Assembly: GCA_023424865.1 (NCBI GenBank)
Contig: JAFADM010000311.1
Span: forward strand, 1-43,803
Reading direction: 5' to 3'
Length of the DNA: 43,803 nt
Source: Bacillota bacterium
GTDB lineage: Bacteria > Bacillota_A > Clostridia > DSM-8532
The translations under genes and the position numbers were made by a program. Of the stretch, positions 42,441 to 43,803 are shown in pieces. Below the pieces are notes generated by a model. The model was not told where the DNA came from and ran no database searches. It saw only the letters and a program-made list of their open reading frames with translations. Position 1 is the first letter of the stretch; each line of letters begins with the position of its first letter.

Positions 42441-43085
42441 TCAAGCCTGTTGAGAGTTCTTTATATTCCGCAGTACGGAAATCCCGTTCATAAGAAGATA
42501 GACTGCAACCGTGACGGATCCCAGTGCATCAATATATTTTGTGACGGGGTGTGTGGGGGCGATGACAACGGCAGCCAATGCCGCGGTTACGCAAAAGTCC
42601 ACAACGGCTTTAGCCCGGTAGAGCCGCTGCTGAGCGGCCAGAACCGAGCTGTATTGCTCCTTTGTAAGCCTTTTGTAACGCAGCCAGAACAGGGTGTTGA
42701 CTGTGAGTCCAAGGAGGGCGATAACCAGCCCCATCACGGATTTTCCGCTTGCGGAATTGGAAAGCAGGCGCATGACGCCCACCACAAGAAGGGCAGCACC
42801 GGAGCAGAGCATGGCCCATGCCACCGTCATGTTTGCAATGCGTTCCAAACGGATACGATAGTCATCTTCGGACGTTGGCCTTCGCTGCAGCTTATGAAAA
42901 ACCAGCCAGGAAACAAATGAAGCCACCAGCTCTGCGCTGCGCCTTAAAAAGTCCGCAATTTGGGTGGCTGAACGGCTGGATATAGCCGCTATTATTGTAA
43001 TAAAGGGTCCGGGTAAGCTGAACAATAGGGCTGTAAGTAAAGTGCGCTCGCTTTTGGCCCCATGATTTTTATTGGGCTTTTCCAT
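42441..43085 (-). CDS. CDF-like membrane protein without the usual metal-binding residues
   Basis: A 214-residue protein with five or six hydrophobic helices (LLTALLFSLPGPFITIIAAI, AELVASFVSWLVF, MTVAWAMLCSGAALLVVGVM, VMGLVIALLGLTVNTLFWL, VDFCVTAALAAVVIAP, SVTVAVYLLMNGISVL). The layout and the C-terminal PVTKYIDALGSVTVAVYLL resemble cation diffusion facilitators, but the second-helix HSxxD/DxxHS zinc site is replaced by FLRRSAELVAS and the cytoplasmic C-terminal domain is missing. Function therefore open. CGGAGG precedes ATG 43083-43085; 29 upstream codons are open but overlap the next gene. The start codon overlaps the stop of the kinase-like gene (TAATG), so the two are translationally coupled. 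Confidence 0.72.
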   Translation of the reverse strand: MEKPNKNHGAKSERTLLTALLFSLPGPFITIIAAISSRSATQIADFLRRSAELVASFVSWLVFHKLQRRPTSEDDYRIRLERIANMTVAWAMLCSGAALLVVGVMRLLSNSASGKSVMGLVIALLGLTVNTLFWLRYKRLTKEQYSSVLAAQQRLYRAKAVVDFCVTAALAAVVIAPTHPVTKYIDALGSVTVAVYLLMNGISVLRNIKNSQQA

Positions 43086-43803
43086 TAAAATCCTCCGATC
43101 CGTGAAGCCAGAAATACAAGCAGAAAGAGAGGTGCAGCTGTGGCTAAGGGTACGGTAAGGGTGTCCATACATGCACCGGATACAAGCTCAACATAGCTTG
43201 CTATGGGTGCGGCTATCAACGCTGCAAGCAGGCACCAGTACCAAGGCAGAGCTGTGCTGATAAGTAAAGTCATCAAAATAGCCAAAGCCGAAACAATGCA
43301 CATGGACAGTGAACCTTCCACCGTCTTTTTCTTATCGGCAAAGCGGAGCTTAAAGTGGCGCTTGCCCAGGTGCTTGCCGACAAGAGCTGCCGCCGCATCC
43401 CCAAGTCCCCACGCCATAATGGCGGCTATGATAATGTATTTCCAGGAGGGGCCCAGAAGCCCCCAGAACACAAAAATCAATACAGCCATCATAAAAAAGA
43501 CAATCATGAGGCTGAATTTGATTTCGCCGCTTCTGCGCTGAATAAGTAATTCCATAACCTTGGGGAACCTCTCCAGCCAATGGATTATGGGATAGATGAC
43601 AATTGCGAAAAGAATGGCGCATAGAGCAGCTGAATACCATGTATCAAATGCGTACAGGAGTACAAAAACAGATAGGACGCAGACCATATGGAGCATTTTT
43701 CTGAATAATTCCTTTGGAAGGTTAAGATATGTACGCATTAAAATTAATAGCGTGGCACCAATGATATAATACAAAGTGAACCAGCCAAAGCCGGACAGTG
43801 CTT
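43085..43803 (-). CDS. Diacylglycerol/polyprenol kinase-like integral membrane protein (partial, N-terminus outside window)
   Basis: Multi-pass membrane protein of the CTP-dependent lipid kinase/phosphatidate cytidylyltransferase-like group (SEC59/DGK1/VTE5 relatives). Seen: KELFRKMLHM (the ExxRKxxH motif) near the left end, then hydrophobic helices, and the signature WGLGDAAAALVGKHLGKR...DKKKTVEGSLSM. These enzymes phosphorylate dolichol, undecaprenol, phytol or diacylglycerol. The frame is open to base 43803 (239 codons seen) and a TTG at 43772-43774 is a weak start without ribosome binding site, so the true N-terminus is probably outside the window, though only a short piece is likely missing. 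Cotranscribed with the CDF-like gene. Confidence 0.82.
   Translation of the reverse strand, partial: ALSGFGWFTLYYIIGATLLILMRTYLNLPKELFRKMLHMVCVLSVFVLLYAFDTWYSAALCAILFAIVIYPIIHWLERFPKVMELLIQRRSGEIKFSLMIVFFMMAVLIFVFWGLLGPSWKYIIIAAIMAWGLGDAAAALVGKHLGKRHFKLRFADKKKTVEGSLSMCIVSALAILMTLLISTALPWYWCLLAALIAAPIASYVELVSGACMDTLTVPLATAAPLFLLVFLASRIGGF

Overview
The window looks like chromosome of an anaerobic, spore-forming, motile Firmicute of the class Clostridia. The basis is an oxygen-sensitive class III ribonucleotide reductase with its activase, a T-box leader on a tRNA synthetase gene, AAGGAGG-type ribosome binding sites throughout, exosporium-type collagen-like proteins, a Fur-family regulator, hemerythrins and a chemotaxis operon. 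Genus cannot be set from this sequence. I saw no rRNA, tRNA or CRISPR array. All observations were made by eye.

Layout. 1-1461: 5' part of a large unrecognised protein with a cyclic-nucleotide-binding-like N-terminus, running off the left edge. 1800-14102: a divergent metabolic cluster. Leftwards it encodes an L-sorbose-1-phosphate-reductase-like dehydrogenase, E2, E3 and fused E1 of a 2-oxoacid/acetoin-type dehydrogenase complex, L-rhamnose isomerase and a RhaE-type class II aldolase. Rightwards it encodes a sorbitol-6-phosphate-dehydrogenase-like SDR, a PHP-domain protein and a DeoR regulator. Both arms fire from a 165-bp region with a good promoter on each strand. 14229-16773: Fur family regulator, bacteriohemerythrin, rhamnulokinase. 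16925-18844: a collagen-like (BclA-type) gene split in two by a 1,002-bp segment that carries a lipoprotein gene and is bounded by 14-bp inverted repeats. 19149-20529: second hemerythrin, then a small FimB-like tyrosine recombinase gene bounded by 18-bp perfect inverted repeats. 20619-26428: cheY-cheA-cheW-mcp-cheR. 26449-30245: valyl-tRNA synthetase of an archaeal-like type behind a T-box leader, and an EamA transporter. 30525-34359: acetyltransferase, XRE-methyltransferase fusion, ECF sigma factor with its anti-sigma factor. 34443-37495: nrdDG behind an NrdR box and a structured, terminator-bearing leader. 37503-43803: orphan HTH protein, a second chemoreceptor, an SDR, a CDF-like membrane protein and the end of a polyprenol/diacylglycerol kinase-like gene that runs off the right edge.

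Two parts deserve most attention. First, the rhamnose cluster joins enzymes that do not belong to the textbook rhamnose route (an alpha-ketoacid/acetoin dehydrogenase complex plus a SorE/SorD-like pair) and has no transporter. One chemically coherent reading is reduction and re-oxidation of rhamnulose-1-phosphate to a 1-deoxy-ketose phosphate, cleaved by the complex to acetyl-CoA and a tetrose phosphate. This is inference. Second, removing exactly 17365-18366 restores one continuous 305-residue collagen-like protein, and inverting it instead adds an in-frame 65-residue tail. With a FimB-sized recombinase 1.5 kb away, this is a candidate DNA-rearrangement switch on a spore-surface gene.
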